DNA from: Gentiana macrophylla
Lineage: Eukaryota > Streptophyta > Magnoliopsida > Gentianales > Gentianaceae
Assembly: GCA_026214975.1 (NCBI GenBank)
Contig: CM047805.1
Span: forward strand, 186,621,333 to 186,685,332
Reading direction: 5' to 3'
DNA: 64,000 nucleotides
The translations under genes were made by a program, and so were the position numbers. The notes under the pieces are model-generated. The model saw only the letters and a list, made by a program, of their open reading frames with translations, had not been told where the DNA came from and did not search any database. This document shows, piece by piece, positions 13,001 through 23,679 of the stretch (its first letter is position 1; the number at the start of each line of letters is the position of its first letter).

Positions 13001-15620
13001 GCATTAGAAGGGTCAAATTATAAAAAGGTGGGAGGATAAAAATTGAAAGCTGAAGTTTATTGTTGTAATTGTTGAGGAATTCTAAAACAACCAAACAATT
13101 TACATATGACAAGGCTTCTTTTGTGCAAAAGGGTTGTTTCCAATGTGTGTTTGTGTGTATATATAAGAATTAAAAAAATTAAAAAAAAACGTGATAAAAA
13201 AAATACTTTTGCAAAACGAAAATGTCTGCCCAGTATTATTATGTACCTCCTTTGGACAAAAAGGTTGACATCTCTGTCCCTTCCATCTCCTCGAGATGCA
13301 ATCTCCGTTGCTGCTTGTAATAAAGTATAAGCAGATGCCTGAAAAGATAAACAAACCATTTACATCCATATACAAGAGTTTTCAAAAAGATAAATAAGCA
13401 AAACATGAATAATAGCATAATCAAAAATGGAAACATGACTCTTCCTCTCATATATAAACAACCACAGGCCCACGTATTATAACATATAATAACTCTTCCT
13501 CTCAGTACATAAAATATTTACCTTTCTTTTAATCATTGTGTTTTTATCAGTGTAAGTTCCAATGTTCGATGTTCGATGCTCAATGTTCAATGTTCAATGT
13601 TCTAACCCTATGGCACCTCTCTATTGTAGAATTCCCTTAGTATTTTACATCCGACCTAAGAACACTTTCTTATTCTCCCTTACAATATTACGCATGACAT
13701 AGCAACTGGGTCTCCCAAACATATGATTACACACAGAGATTCCTACAATTAATTAAAATAAAGGCTCCACCAATCCTCATCAGAAGCACTTTATAGAATG
13801 AATACTAAAAAACACATACTAGAGCTCCTACCCAAGTTAATAAATGACTCAAAAAAAGGAAAACACAATCTGAACTTTCAGATACCAGTAGGAAAACATT
13901 GCAAGGTAACACAATAGTACACCATTCACAAAATCAAATGAACTCAGAAGTATGCTTCATTGCATGCAGCATATGCTAATAAATCACTCTCACGTTTCAA
14001 ATGGTGAAAATGGTGACGAGTGGTACCCACAACTTCAAGATTAATAAATTACCTGATACGATAGTGCCTTGACCCAAGCATTTTTATCAACACCAGGCCA
14101 GGCAGTTGAGAACCATGAAGATTTTGACAACGAGATATGTTCTCTAATTTTAAGCTCAAATACCCTAGCAGCATCATGTAGTGATTGGACGAGTTCGGTA
14201 TGACCTTCTGCTTGTATGGACTGATCAAGTTTAAGTCTCATTTCCTCAAAAATCCTACTAGTATTTGTTTGGGGACTCCCATTGACCGACACCCCATCAT
14301 CTGCAGAGGGCAAAAGGTAGTATGTATTCCCTCCTCGACTTGCAGAAGATGGCACTGTCTTTCCTAATATATAGGAACCCGTTTAGGTTAAGATGATAAT
14401 TCACCATGAAAGAATGCCTTAGGCGATGCCTTTTAATTCCAAACCGTTGATAAAATGGAGGATGATAAAATCCATCACAGGCATCCTTTAATCGATATTT
14501 TCTGGCTGGTTTAACGGAAATCCAAACATCAGAAGAGCTGCAAGTGGAGAAGACTAATAATGAGTTACGATTATATGTGAAACAAATTCATGTAAGGATT
14601 AGAGCAAAAGTAAAAGCTGCATGGAGAAATTACAGATTGTAAAAGATATAAAAGTTCTCATAATCCCCATTGAGTAAGAATAACCCTAGTGCCAACTTGA
14701 TGCCATGATTCTAGCCCGTCAATTCATGGCCAAAGTTGTATGTTACAAGAACACTAGATTTAGAGGGAATGACTGTTAGAATTCACGACGCAACAATGTC
14801 CACCTAGCACTGTGAAATAACCGAGAAGACCGACTTAAAAAACAATTGTGGACGACCGTATATCATTCGTTTATCCAAGGATGGAGCTAGGATTTTTTTG
14901 TGAGGTGGGCTTAGGGCTAGTGGAATATGTTAAGATGATCGGGTGGGTTGGATTAAGATGACTTCATATGTTATACCGGATTATATAGAGATTTTAGTAA
15001 AATTTTTTGTTCCAAGGTGGGCTTAGCCCCCCTATGTCTTAAGGTGCCTTCGTCCTTGCGTTCATCAAAGGACCTCCTCGTGATCTTAGAACAACATCAT
15101 TATGTATAACAAAAAAACTTTCAGTAATAAATGATACATATCAGCTTTAGATCGTCTGCACTTGTAAACCAGAGTAGGCGATCCAACCTCATTTTAGTTG
15201 AAATATCAAGGAACAATAAGTGAATCATTAAAAATAGTTTTAAAAAAAACCCAAACAACACTGACTTAGTAGCTTCATCATTCGAAATTCTCCAATTTTC
15301 ACCTCCATAGTAAAGCATCTGAACTCATTGACTTAGTGTACACTGCGACAAACTTTACCAATCTAATAACTAAAAAAGATGCTTATAGACTATTCACCAC
15401 TTATTGCGTAATAATCTGCTTCAAAGGTGTGCTCCAAAACACACATAGCGAACATACCTAATCCCAGGTTTTCACAAATTCAAATACTGATCGCCATTAA
15501 ACACAACAACAAATGCGAGAAACAGCAATTAAGTTAGTAATAAAACAACATAGAAGGTGAGAGTTAAGATTGGAATCACCTGGATGATTGGAGAGTGGTA
15601 TGTTGAAGCTTGAGTGACAT
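1007..15620 (-). CDS. LETM1-like protein (plant family), 18-exon model split by an intronic Copia element
   Basis: Plant LETM1-like protein, a family usually assigned to organelle membranes; its biochemical role is not settled, so I claim none. My model reads ATG at 15618-15620 and exons at about 15580-15620, 14445-14537, 14053-14338, 13247-13338, 12706-12870, 12226-12619, 11645-11763, 11480-11552, 11186-11406, 10788-10941, 10009-10253, 3411-3487, 3197-3281, 2581-2709, 2056-2262, 1345-1515, 1194-1253 and 1007-1111 (TAA 1007-1009), about 905 codons. Conserved blocks are [36 protein letters not shown], a coiled-coil-like [20 protein letters not shown], and the C-terminal LETM1 block [17 protein letters not shown] followed by [19 protein letters not shown]. 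Phases join cleanly except between 10788-10941 and 10009-10253, which I could not reconcile by one base. The first two exons are the weakest. No in-frame stop was seen in the modelled exons. The family call is firm; small exons are approximate. Confidence 0.85.
3913..4154 (-). mobile_element. tRNA-derived SINE nested in the Copia LTR
   Basis: Read on the minus strand the insert starts with a tRNA-like head: ACCCGCATGGGTAGCTCAAC, with box A in TAGCTCAACTGG and box B in GGTTCGAGACT, the internal RNA polymerase III promoter arrangement of a SINE. It is flanked by a perfect 17-bp target duplication, AAACTAGGGGCCATCTT, at 3896-3912 and 4155-4171. The second Copia LTR has this site once and empty, which proves the insertion. 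The 3' tail on the minus strand ends near the GGTACAAA at the left junction. Family not determined. Confidence 0.9.
4409..5125 (+). mobile_element. Second nested insertion in the Copia LTR, with a Gypsy gag-like remnant
   Basis: The right LTR runs directly from ...GCCTGCTGA into TGATGAAATATTC, whereas the left copy has about 720 extra bases here. On the plus strand at about 4507-4592 the reading frame contains [15 protein letters not shown] followed by a stop, resembling the GPxTR motif near the gag C-terminus of many plant Ty3/Gypsy elements. Downstream lies TTGTCCCACATCGG, a motif common in plant LTRs and TRIMs. I could not find clear terminal repeats or a target duplication, so the element type is uncertain: a small non-autonomous LTR element or TRIM is the likeliest reading. 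Confidence 0.6.
5152..6749 (-). pseudogene. Copia element 1 reverse transcriptase and RNase H, broken into several frames
   Basis: Pieces in order on the minus strand: RT start, [20 protein letters not shown] (6468-6749); the catalytic [14 protein letters not shown] block (5966-6178); the connection [20 protein letters not shown] (5480-5806); and RNase [13 protein letters not shown] with [11 protein letters not shown] (5152-5463). Stops or frameshifts separate each piece, so no full polyprotein can be made. The order and motifs are diagnostic of Copia. Confidence 0.88.
7504..8425 (-). pseudogene. Copia element 1 protease remnant and integrase
   Basis: The protease active-site segment is missing: the frame resumes at [11 protein letters not shown] with no preceding D-S/T-G, so the protease is dead. 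Then follow the GAG-pre-integrase HHCC region ([30 protein letters not shown]) and the integrase core with [20 protein letters not shown] and [10 protein letters not shown]. In the QQNGV motif the usual acidic residue that follows (A-E in active integrases) is a lysine ([10 protein letters not shown]), so the DDE triad appears incomplete. The frame stops at 7504. Confidence 0.88.
8426..9503 (-). pseudogene. Copia element 1 gag (frameshifted)
   Basis: The gag starts with [20 protein letters not shown] at 9503 and carries the typical Copia gag block [21 protein letters not shown] frameshift near 9020-9024 (frame ending at ELDHYP, resuming at [14 protein letters not shown]) splits it. The second half holds the CCHC zinc knuckle, [14 protein letters not shown], about residues 100-115 of that segment. 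The end runs into the damaged protease region. Confidence 0.85.
9565..9576 (-). other. Primer binding site of Copia element 1
   Basis: TGGTATCAAAGC immediately inside the 5' LTR, complementary to the 3' end of plant initiator tRNA-Met except for one base. It fixes the transcription direction as minus. Confidence 0.85.
9577..9904 (-). repeat. 5' LTR of Copia element 1
   Basis: A 328-bp LTR with TG...CA ends, uninterrupted, next to the tRNA-Met-type primer binding site at 9565-9576. This is the reference copy for recognising the insertions in the left LTR. Confidence 0.93.
14876..15058. mobile_element. MITE, hAT-like, copy A
   Basis: A 183-bp element with short terminal inverted repeats (CAAGGATGGAGC at the left; CAAGGACGAAGG read inward from the right). 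It is flanked by an 8-bp target duplication with one mismatch, CGTTTATC (14868-14875) and CGTTCATC (15059-15066). A second family member is at 24556-24737. It lies in the long first or second intron of the LETM1-like gene. The 8-bp duplication suggests hAT; no transposase is present. Confidence 0.75.
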
Positions 15621-16567
15621 CAGCTGGATAATGAAGAGAAGAACGCGCGAAACGACTTTTAACAGCGAAATCCAGTAGAAGTGGTACCTGGGATGGAAGT
15701 AAAATCCCGGATTGGTTGGTGTGTGTAAGTGGAGGAGGGAAAAAGAAGACGAAGGACGGGGGGAAGGAATTAATTAATGTGGCGTTTTATTAATAAAAAA
15801 ATATATATAAAAAATGAAAAAAAAAAAATGGCTCCTCAAGAAAAGGAAAGGGTTCTATCCGGAGACGTGGGTGTAATACTTATCACAAACAACGGTCACT
15901 GCAAGCAACGGTGTGTTTGTATATCGTATCACACGGAAGTGTCCGTCCGTCCGTCCGTCCCGTCTATTGGTTGTTTGAAGAGAAGATAATTTTTACCGTG
16001 GAGCGGAGTGTCCGTCTATGACAAATTTTATAATACAACCGTTGTAGCAAAGTTGTATCAAGTGGCATACATTACAATCATTCATTTTTAACATCTCACA
16101 CACGATAAAAGTGTATTATGTGAAAGAGAATAAAAATGAGTGTTTCTAATATATCGCTTAAACTTGATAAACCTTCTTCGACGATTCTGTAGACTATAAA
16201 AAAGTCTCTCGTCCATCTATTGGCCTGATTTTTTTTCATCTTTTTTTGAAGGAATTTATTTATTTATATTTTATTTGGTGACTGATTTTCTTTTAAAAGT
16301 CTTTTACATCACATTAAATCTACCATCATTCTCACCACACACCAAATTCAATTTATCTCATACAATAAGCATTTTTACGGAATATATATGATATGTATTT
16401 GATCTTTTAAAATGATCGATCGTCAGTTCTAAAAAAATAATAATAATAATAATAGTTGTCAAACATTGATAAATAATTCAAAATCAAAATTGGGGGGGAA
16501 AAAATGTGAGTAAAGGAATTTTGTTGTGTGAAAAGACATTTAATATGAAATTTAATAAACAATAACT
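15621..16567. other. 5' flank of the LETM1-like gene
   Basis: Probable 5' UTR and promoter region of the minus-strand gene starting at 15620, with a (CCGT)n run near 15940-15960 and an AT-rich (TAA)n run near 16434-16455. No coding sequence recognised and no promoter element I would call with confidence. Confidence 0.4.
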
Positions 16568-16708
16568 AGGTGCTCAGCTTCTCAAGAGCTCCATGATCCT
16601 TACTGATGTCCTTGTTATATGCTGCTTCTTTGCCCAACTCAATGAAGTATCACCATTTGTGGAAAGAACCTCAAACACACCATTGCCTATAATCAAGATA
16701 CTGACATA
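16568..16708 (-). pseudogene. BiP (ER-type HSP70) gene fragment
   Basis: On the minus strand the frame reads YVSILIIGNGVFEVLSTNGDT, matching the nucleotide-binding domain of plant BiP (canonical VSILTIDNGVFEVLSTNGDT). Then, after loss of the following HLGGEDF segment and a frame change, it reads FIELGKEAAYNKDISKDHG, matching the BiP stretch ending in KDISKDNRAL. Only about 45 codons survive, with an internal deletion and a frameshift, so it is a non-functional scrap. I found no other HSP70 sequence nearby. Confidence 0.75.
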
Positions 16709-18191
16709 AATCAACATAAAACCATAATTTACAACACAAACATTTGCTTCGTTAATGTAAAGATCGGGACTTCGCAATGGTATTTCACAGGCCCCAACCG
16801 TTCATTTGTGCCAAGAATCGCTTCTTAGCATTATGAAATGCTTCTTCTCCAGCAGGCAGAATCATTCCATCTAATCAAGAAGAGTGTCCAAGTCCATCTC
16901 ACCAACAACTTTGCACAACTTTTTCTGCAGCCCCAAAACACCTTCCTTCCCCACCAAGAACAGTCAAAACTCCATAAGGGCTTTGAAAATCATAAGTTGT
17001 ATAACAAGTTGATGTGCTTACATCCATAATAAGCACATACAATTTCTAATCTTCTGTAAAACAACAAGAAACCCAAATCTACCCTATAATTCAAGCTGCA
17101 TATCAAAATGTCCTATCAACATTTGAATGTACTTTACCCAATTAAGACTTAGTAAAAGTAATCATAGCTTCACCTGAATCATCTGACTCAGAGTGAGAAA
17201 ACGGTTGCAGGTTGGTTCAGAACAACGACAGAGAGAACCTCCAACCATTTAATGTTCAAAAGATGATTTTGCCGTCATCGCCATAGGGTCCAACCACTAC
17301 TTATACCCTAATTATCATTAAAGCTCCCACAGTTGTATCACAAAGTGTCCTTGATTCATCATCAACACCAAAATTTCTACCAAAAATTGAAATAACAAAA
17401 ATAGAGCCAACTTAAGAACTGACATCGGGTCGAAATTCACCTGCGATTCTCCACTTCATTGTATTTGGTTAAAGTCTGGATTTACAGCCCGGCGTTTCAC
17501 ACTTGCCAAACTCTTTTCATATGCTCCAAAAACAATCTGCTCAAAATACTTCCTTGATCAGAATCTTTATCTCGATCTTTTCGATTTCACTCCCGACCTT
17601 AAGGATTTCAAGCTATCGGTTATATAAGCAACAAAAAAAATCACTATGATCGAAACCCCTTTCGTAAAAGGTGAGGTTCGAAACTAAAAGTCCATACTTT
17701 TATTTATATCTCTAGCTCATGTCTCCCTCGCATCACCTCTGCTTCCTGAAAATAATAAAGTTTTGGTCACTGATTACGTCTTCCACAGACGGCAACCAGC
17801 TACCGAAATCATATTTGACTTTTTATTTTGCTGCTGCGATCAGTAGGGTAAGCTGTTGATAATAACAAGCACTAGAGGCAAGCATTCATGCATTTCTTTT
17901 GCTCTGGTCCAATCCTGTCAATAGAAAACGAAAGCAACGACAATATTAATGTGGACTTTCAGATTAGTGTTTCTTTTTAGAAATAGAGTTTTTTATGCAT
18001 CCAAAATTGCTGTAGCACCACAACATTCCCCATGCACCACAGTGAAAATCGACAGTCACAAAGCCAGGTATGATTACCGATGCTTTTATATGTGGACTAT
18101 AAAATGGATTTTTAAAAGTCTGATGTGTATACTCGACTTTGTGAAAGCAAACTTTCATTATGGTTCACGGCATGTGTGATGCCACATTAAG
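16709..18191. other. Stretch without a recognised gene
   Basis: No frame longer than about 65 codons resembles a known protein. A minus-strand stretch near 16780-16870 (frame containing EEAFHNAKKRFLAQMNG) has coding-like composition but I do not recognise it. Confidence 0.4.
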
Positions 18192-18369
18192 GGAAGCGGA
18201 TCCTCGGCTTTGAGGTCGCAGCTTTGGCCCAGCTTTGGGGACGTGGCTGCACATCGACCGCCTGATGATTTCAACCTCCTCTCTCCTCAAACTCGATGCA
18301 CGGACGTGATGCCGCCACCGCGACAAAAGCAGGGGGGAAGCAGGGTTCCCAAAGCCGAGGATCCTGATC
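18192..18369. mobile_element. MITE with Mutator-like 10-bp target duplication
   Basis: A 178-bp, unusually GC-rich element. A perfect 15-bp inverted repeat GGATCCTCGGCTTTG lies near the ends (18198-18212 and its complement at 18350-18364). It is flanked by the direct repeat CCACATTAAG at 18182-18191 and 18370-18379. A 9-10-bp duplication is typical of the Mutator superfamily. No coding capacity. Confidence 0.85.
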
Positions 18370-19000
18370 CCACATTAAGTTCAGCATTTGGTGTGGTGCA
18401 TATAAAGAGTCCCTTCAAAATATTAGCATGAAATGCACTTAAAATTGATGCAGAGCACACAGATTTTGACTATAAAAAAACCGGCCAGATGCACACCCAA
18501 ATGACGAACACCACTTGAAAGAATTCAAACTTTATGGCAGGCCCTCCAGATAAAGCAAACACAGTATGGACCGAAATTCGCTTCTACTTAAATGAAGTTT
18601 GGTGTATTTCTTGGTCCTTAGTGTTGTCTTTTTGGATGCTTCTTCTACCTAGAATTGTTTACTAAATAGAACTAGTCAGTGACAATAAAGCTGTTGAACA
18701 ACTTATAGTGCATTGGTTGGGCATCTTCTTTTATACAGCTTATTGAATAACACATTTTGATTTGTGTAGGCTTGCTGTGTAAAAGTATGAGAAGAAAGCC
18801 TAAAAATTACTATGACAACCATTATTCTTCCTTTATTTTAATCAAAACTTACAACTTTTTTAAGGGACTTGACTTTTTATATGTACAACGAAACAGATAA
18901 CTAAAGCACTATAGCAAACTCCATACGCAGCAATGCATATCACCTAAATGATTTGTTTAGTTTCCAAGTGTGTTTCTTTAACCATCTACGTAGTCCTTCT

Positions 19001-19900
19001 TTAGAAATTACCTAGTTCCCTGTTCAAATAATCGGCATCCTTTTGGCACTAACAGCATCTGAAGGTGGAGGTGGCCCGCTTAAACTCGACTGGCTGGTTA
19101 ATTTTATAAACGTCCGTCTTAGTCTCCGTAGTTCTGGCAACTCAACAGATCTCAAGATACTGATAGTTGGTAGCTCTGGACCAAGAGAAACACTACTAAG
19201 TTCGGTCCCAAGTGACTGCGACTGTGCTTCTACAATGACACTGATCACCTCTTGTGTAGCTCTATCCATTTCATAAAGTGAATTCGCCTCTGATGAATGA
19301 GTACTTTGTGTCGCAATCGTTGGCTGTAGAATTCTGATGCCTCTTGTCTTTGAGTCGACTATTTTAGTCAAGTATTTAACAGCTTCTATTATTGCAGCTG
19401 AAGAATTATGAATTCCGTCTCTAGAAGGCCATAACTCGAATAAGGGTGAATCCCATCTGTTTCTATTATCAGGTTTCTCAAATCTACTGACCAAGTCTTC
19501 AAATATTTTATCATCATAACATCTTTCTCTTTACGTTTTTCGTTCCATTCTCTGCAACAAGTGTCCTCGGTGGCACAGAACAGCACGCAGTATCTTATGC
19601 CAGCAGCACGAGCTAGGCACCAAAGCTCGTACCGATAACCCTTTATGTTGTTCAAAGAATCCACTATGATAATGTTATCTTTTGTCAATGATCTGTCAAC
19701 TTCAGATCTAAGCACACCCCTCAAATTCTTTTCAGCAGTCGTGTCTAAGCATAAGTTTGGTTGCAATTAAGATGAAATGAAGTTTCATCGATAATCCTAA
19801 CCGGTGTTTTGGATTTTGTGTCTCCAAGAGACTCAGCCAGGCATGAAGCAGCCGTTGACTTTCTGCTACATGGTTGACCACAAATAACAACCAATGCCAT
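19001..19900 (-). pseudogene. KTI12 / DRL1 (Elongator-associated protein) pseudogene
   Basis: Homologous along its whole length to plant KTI12/DRL1, a P-loop protein that supports the Elongator complex in tRNA wobble-uridine modification. It starts MALVVICGQPCSRKSTAASC (ATG 19898-19900) and contains RGVLRSEVDRSL, IIIVDSLNNIKGYRYELWCL, RNRWDSPLFELWPS, RGIRILQPTIATQS, YEMDRATQEVIS and ELRRLRRTFIKLTSQSSLSG. Three lesions break it: a two-base excess giving TAG at 19745-19747, a frameshift near 19515-19530 before the DDKIFEDLVSRFEKP region, and a one-base shift near 19025-19030 before ADYLNRELGNF and TAA (19001-19003). The Walker A glycine before KST is arginine (CSRKST, AGA codon). There are no introns and no poly(A) trace, so I cannot tell a retrocopy from a decayed duplicate. 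Confidence 0.92.
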
Positions 19901-20882
19901 TCTTACACAAGTTTGAAATCACTTTTTCTTTTCTTTTCTTTTTTTTTTATGTCTTCTTTAGGTCAAAAAGATCATGTGAGACAAGACCTGCCTGTTCAAG
20001 AAGTTCCACAGTTTCAAACGTTGACGAAAAATTACTACAAAAATTATAAGAATAATAATACGAGTTGCATCACAAGATTGTAAGATTCTCATAATATAAA
20101 ACTAATGCCTATCGTTTAATCATTCCGAGAAAGTGCTGAACTGAGGAATTACAACCCACAGAGAGTAGGCTGACACAAAGAAAAAAAGTACATACAGTGA
20201 CTGGCGTTTTCCTTCCTCTAGTCAATGAAAAGGCTATGAGCCATTAGTTTATGCGGACCGGGGGCAGATTTGAAGAATAAAGTCTCTTTATAAAAACGAT
20301 GTCCTTTTGGTGTTAGGTCAAATTCTTTCTTACTCCTCCCTAATTTCCCTTTGGTATCCCATATTACGTTCGTTTTAGGATCCCCACTGCTACGAGGATG
20401 CCCAAAATCTTGGTTACCGAGGGAGCTAATACACCAAGGAATGTTCTTTGAGTTGCACGTTTCCATCAGCAAGCACATTTCCATCCACACATGAATCTTG
20501 AGCCCTCATAGAGTCCAAAAAGAAAGAGATTCAACCTAAATCTTCCTGAGCTACATAGTAAAGAAAAGTACTAAACTAAAAGCAAAGAGCTTGTGCATAT
20601 GAACCCCAATACCTCTATGCCAATGAAGGATACATAATGTTCAAATAACCTGCCTCTAAACAAGATTACTTGATAGATTAACAGGCAAAAGATTTATAAA
20701 CATGAGCTCTTTCACCAAACACTATACTTAATTGGCATCCATAAACAAAGGTTTAGAAAAAATAAATAATAATCTCTGGTTGCGAACAATGAAATCAAAG
20801 CATTTTAATTGTGCCCAAAGTATATTAATACATCGTATATTCAACCAATAAAAGCTATCTCAAAATCGGCATTCCAAAAATA
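19901..20882. other. Stretch without a recognised gene
   Basis: AT-rich. A 90-codon minus-strand frame at 20218-20490 has no motif I recognise and no supporting splice context; I treat it as non-coding. Confidence 0.4.
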
Positions 20883-21154
20883 GGGGATAATGAGTAAAGA
20901 AGGGTGTTTTGGAAAAAAGTTTGGAAAAAGCAAGTTTTGGATTTTAGTGAAGTTTGACCATGATTTTTCTCCCATTTCTTTCACAAATGTCGCACGATCT
21001 CTTAAGGCGCCAAAATCCCTAAGTGCCTCTTCCTTCCCAAATAGGTTTTAGTTTGGTTCAAAAACACCTAAAACGGAAGAAAAAAATTCAAATTTTGGAC
21101 AAAACCGTTTTTCCCAAATTTTTGTCAACACACACCTGCTTTTCCCAAATCCCC
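20883..21154. mobile_element. MITE, Mutator-like family, copy 1
   Basis: A 272-bp element beginning GGGGATAATGAGTAAAG and ending in AAATCCCC, flanked by a perfect 9-bp target duplication CCAAAAATA (20874-20882 and 21155-21163). A second copy with the same internal sequence (TGAAGTTTGACCATGATTTT and flanks) is at 59212-59479. The 9-bp duplication points to Mutator. Confidence 0.88.
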
Positions 21155-21319
21155 CCAAAAATAGAGAAGGTATAAGGATGAACTAACCTTGAGTATGTAG
21201 GAGGAAGACTGGTTTACAAAACGAGCAATATGACAGAGACAAGAATCGGCGGAGACGGCTAGGTTTCAGACGTCAAGACAAACCAAGGGGCCGAGGTGAG
21301 TTCGGTGGTTTGGTCTAAA

Positions 21320-21465
21320 CGTGATTTTTCTCTTTCCGCTCACGTGTTATCAAAGTTAAAAACATGATACGAGAATATGAGATTAATATTTGGTTGTGAT
21401 TTTTATTCTTTCCGTTCACGTGTTATCAAAGTTAAAAACATGATACGAGACTAATATTTGGTTTT
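21320..21465. repeat. Tandem duplication, about 80 bp, two copies
   Basis: Two near-identical direct copies share CACGTGTTATCAAAGTTAAA and the following AACATGATACGAGA. The first is about 21321-21397 and the second about 21398-21465. No known function. Confidence 0.8.
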
Positions 21466-21535
21466 TTTTCCCAAACGAAAGCATTTATTAATTAAAAAAT
21501 ATTAGCTTATACAGGCCTATACCGGCGTACATTCA

Positions 21536-22870
21536 TGTCAAAATATCTCTACATTAGATTTGAAAGAGAAAGCAGCGAGCTTATGGGCTAATTCGTTGTG
21601 TTCAGAATACAAAACATGGCATGAGTCAAAACCGAAAATCATCAGCCTAATATCATCAAGAACAGTCGCAGAATCAAAAGAGGGAGGTTGGCCAAGTTCA
21701 CTACAGTTAGCTAATGACAGATTATCAGTAAAACAAACTAGGTTCTTAATTCCCATGGCATGACTTCTACTAAGACACCAACGTAAAGCTTGAGCCTCCG
21801 CTGCGAAGACGGAACTAGAAACCGATCTCGGGGACGCCCAAGCCTCAAATATCGTACCATCCTCCCGGAAAAGAGCGCCTCATAGCCAAGAAGGCAAGAA
21901 TCCGGCTTCAGTTTGCATCGACATAGTCCTAACCACATCCTGAGTTGGGTTCAGATGCACTGCAAGACAAGAGAGGAGGAAATAATATTATAATTTATCC
22001 TCTCCTCTTGATGTGCCTGCTCAAAGTCTAACCATGCCTCATTAGCATATTTTGCAGTATCATCCGGGGACCAAAACAACGATCGATTTGAAATATCTGT
22101 TACAACGAGTCTTTCAAATGAACCATAAGATGAAACAAGAAAATTTTATTCAGTCATTCAACACCCCATGGGAGTGTTTAACCGATATCACATCCCACCA
22201 ATGACTAACCGAGGCATTCGGTGCCAAAAAATCATCCCAGGAAATACCTGCAAATTTCTAAACCATTTGCGCAAATTGACAAGTAATGAAAATGTGATCA
22301 ATAGACTCCAAATTTTCTCCACATGCCGAACACATTAAATTATCAAAACCAAATTGTTTATGAAGCGCCTCCGAAGTAGGTAGAATGTGTCTAAATAGCT
22401 TCCAAAGGAAATACTTTATTTTTGGAGGTAGTGATAAAGCCCAAATTCTCTTCCAGAATTTTTTATTAAAAGCATTACCACACATAGAACGATTGTAATG
22501 GGTAATCAATCTTTGTTGGAGACAAGCATCGTAAGCTGCCTTAGTAACAAAGTCTCCACATTTTGAAAAAACACAAACCCTCTTATCCGGAGTGTCTTTT
22601 AGACTTATTGGCATTTTAATTATTTGGTTTACATCTACTTGCCAAAATGACTCCGATAACTTAGCCTTGTTCCAAGTGTTGTTAGATAAGTAGTCACTAA
22701 CCAAAGCATCCCTATTGTGAGAAGAAACAAAAGAAATAGGCAAAAAAAAAAAAAGCGGGATTTTGAATAATCCAAGGGTCCTTCCAAGATTTTATAGACT
22801 TTCCATTATCGACTATAAAACAAGTATTATTTTTTAGGAAATTTTGAGCCGACATCAAGCTCTTCCAAAA
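21536..22870 (-). mobile_element. LINE (L1-type) 3' portion, degenerate
   Basis: Minus-strand pieces of the C-terminal part of a plant non-LTR element ORF2. They are a KSIKSWKDPWI block (about 22760-22790), the zinc-binding RT-associated domain FWKRIWALSLPPKIKYFLWK followed by CSACGENLESIDHIFITC (22258-22500), and an RNase H-like domain (MGIKNLVCFTDNLSLANCSE, 21538-21938). Frameshifts and stops separate them. The polymerase domain is absent, so this is a 5'-truncated copy, usual for LINEs. No clear poly(A) or target duplication found. Confidence 0.82.
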
Positions 22871-23387
22871 AAACCAAAATAACAAATAATTAAACAAGTA
22901 GAATAAAATAAGTGAGATAATATATTACATCTACATATATACTTGGAGACTATCCAAGATTGCTCAGTAAAACAAAGATTGGAATTTGATTCCAAAGACT
23001 ATGAGCACTTGCAGCATATACTCTTCAAAAACTGTATTTTAGAGATTTTAAATGAAAAAAGAACCATACATAAGATACTTTATTTTTCACTGTAAAATAC
23101 AGAGTCAGTAAATTTTCCTTTATATCTACAAAGATTTATCCAGATTCAGAATTTTCTATTATATTTACCGTGATTTTGTAAAATAAAGAATCTGATGGAT
23201 TTCATCTTAAATAGAGATTCTGTAAACTAAAAAAATTCGTATTTAATCTGTAAAATAGAGTATATATTTAGAGCATCTGATGCATGCTCTAAAGGCCAAC
23301 AAAATAGCCCGAGTTCATAAATTTCATGTTTATTTTTGTGATATATACAGAGAGAGATCTGTTTAGGTAAGAACCTAAAAAGACATA

Positions 23388-23679
23388 CTACCTCCGTCCC
23401 ATAAAAAGTGTCCACTTTTTGTTGGACACGGAGATTAAGAAAATAATTAATGTGTTGTATTTTAAGAATGAATAGACAAATATACCCTTAACTAATCATA
23501 AATGCTAGTTTTGGAATATGAAAGGATTGTGGAAAATTAAATGTTAAAATATGGGTATGATTGGAAAAAATGTATTTAATGATGTATTGGAAATTTAAAT
23601 GGACACTTTTTATGGGACAATTCATTTTTCCGTTATGGGACAATTCATTGGAAAAAATGTATTTGTGGGACGGAGGTAG
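23388..23679. mobile_element. Stowaway-type MITE
   Basis: A 292-bp element with inverted ends CTACCTCCGTCCCA and TGGGACGGAGGTAG, flanked by TA on both sides (23386-23387 and 23680-23681). The CTNCCTCCGTCCC end and TA duplication are diagnostic of Stowaway (Tc1/mariner) MITEs. An internal inverted segment (AAAAAGTGTCCA / GGACACTTTTT) gives it hairpin potential. Confidence 0.92.

Noticed and set aside
13556..13605. Short repeated TGTTCGATGTTCAA motifs
   Set aside because: Only a few 8-10-bp units in an intron; no regular spacer, so neither a CRISPR-like array nor a functional element.
20218..20490. 90-codon minus-strand frame upstream of the KTI12 pseudogene
   Set aside because: No recognisable motif, no conserved neighbours, Ser/Lys-rich random-like composition.
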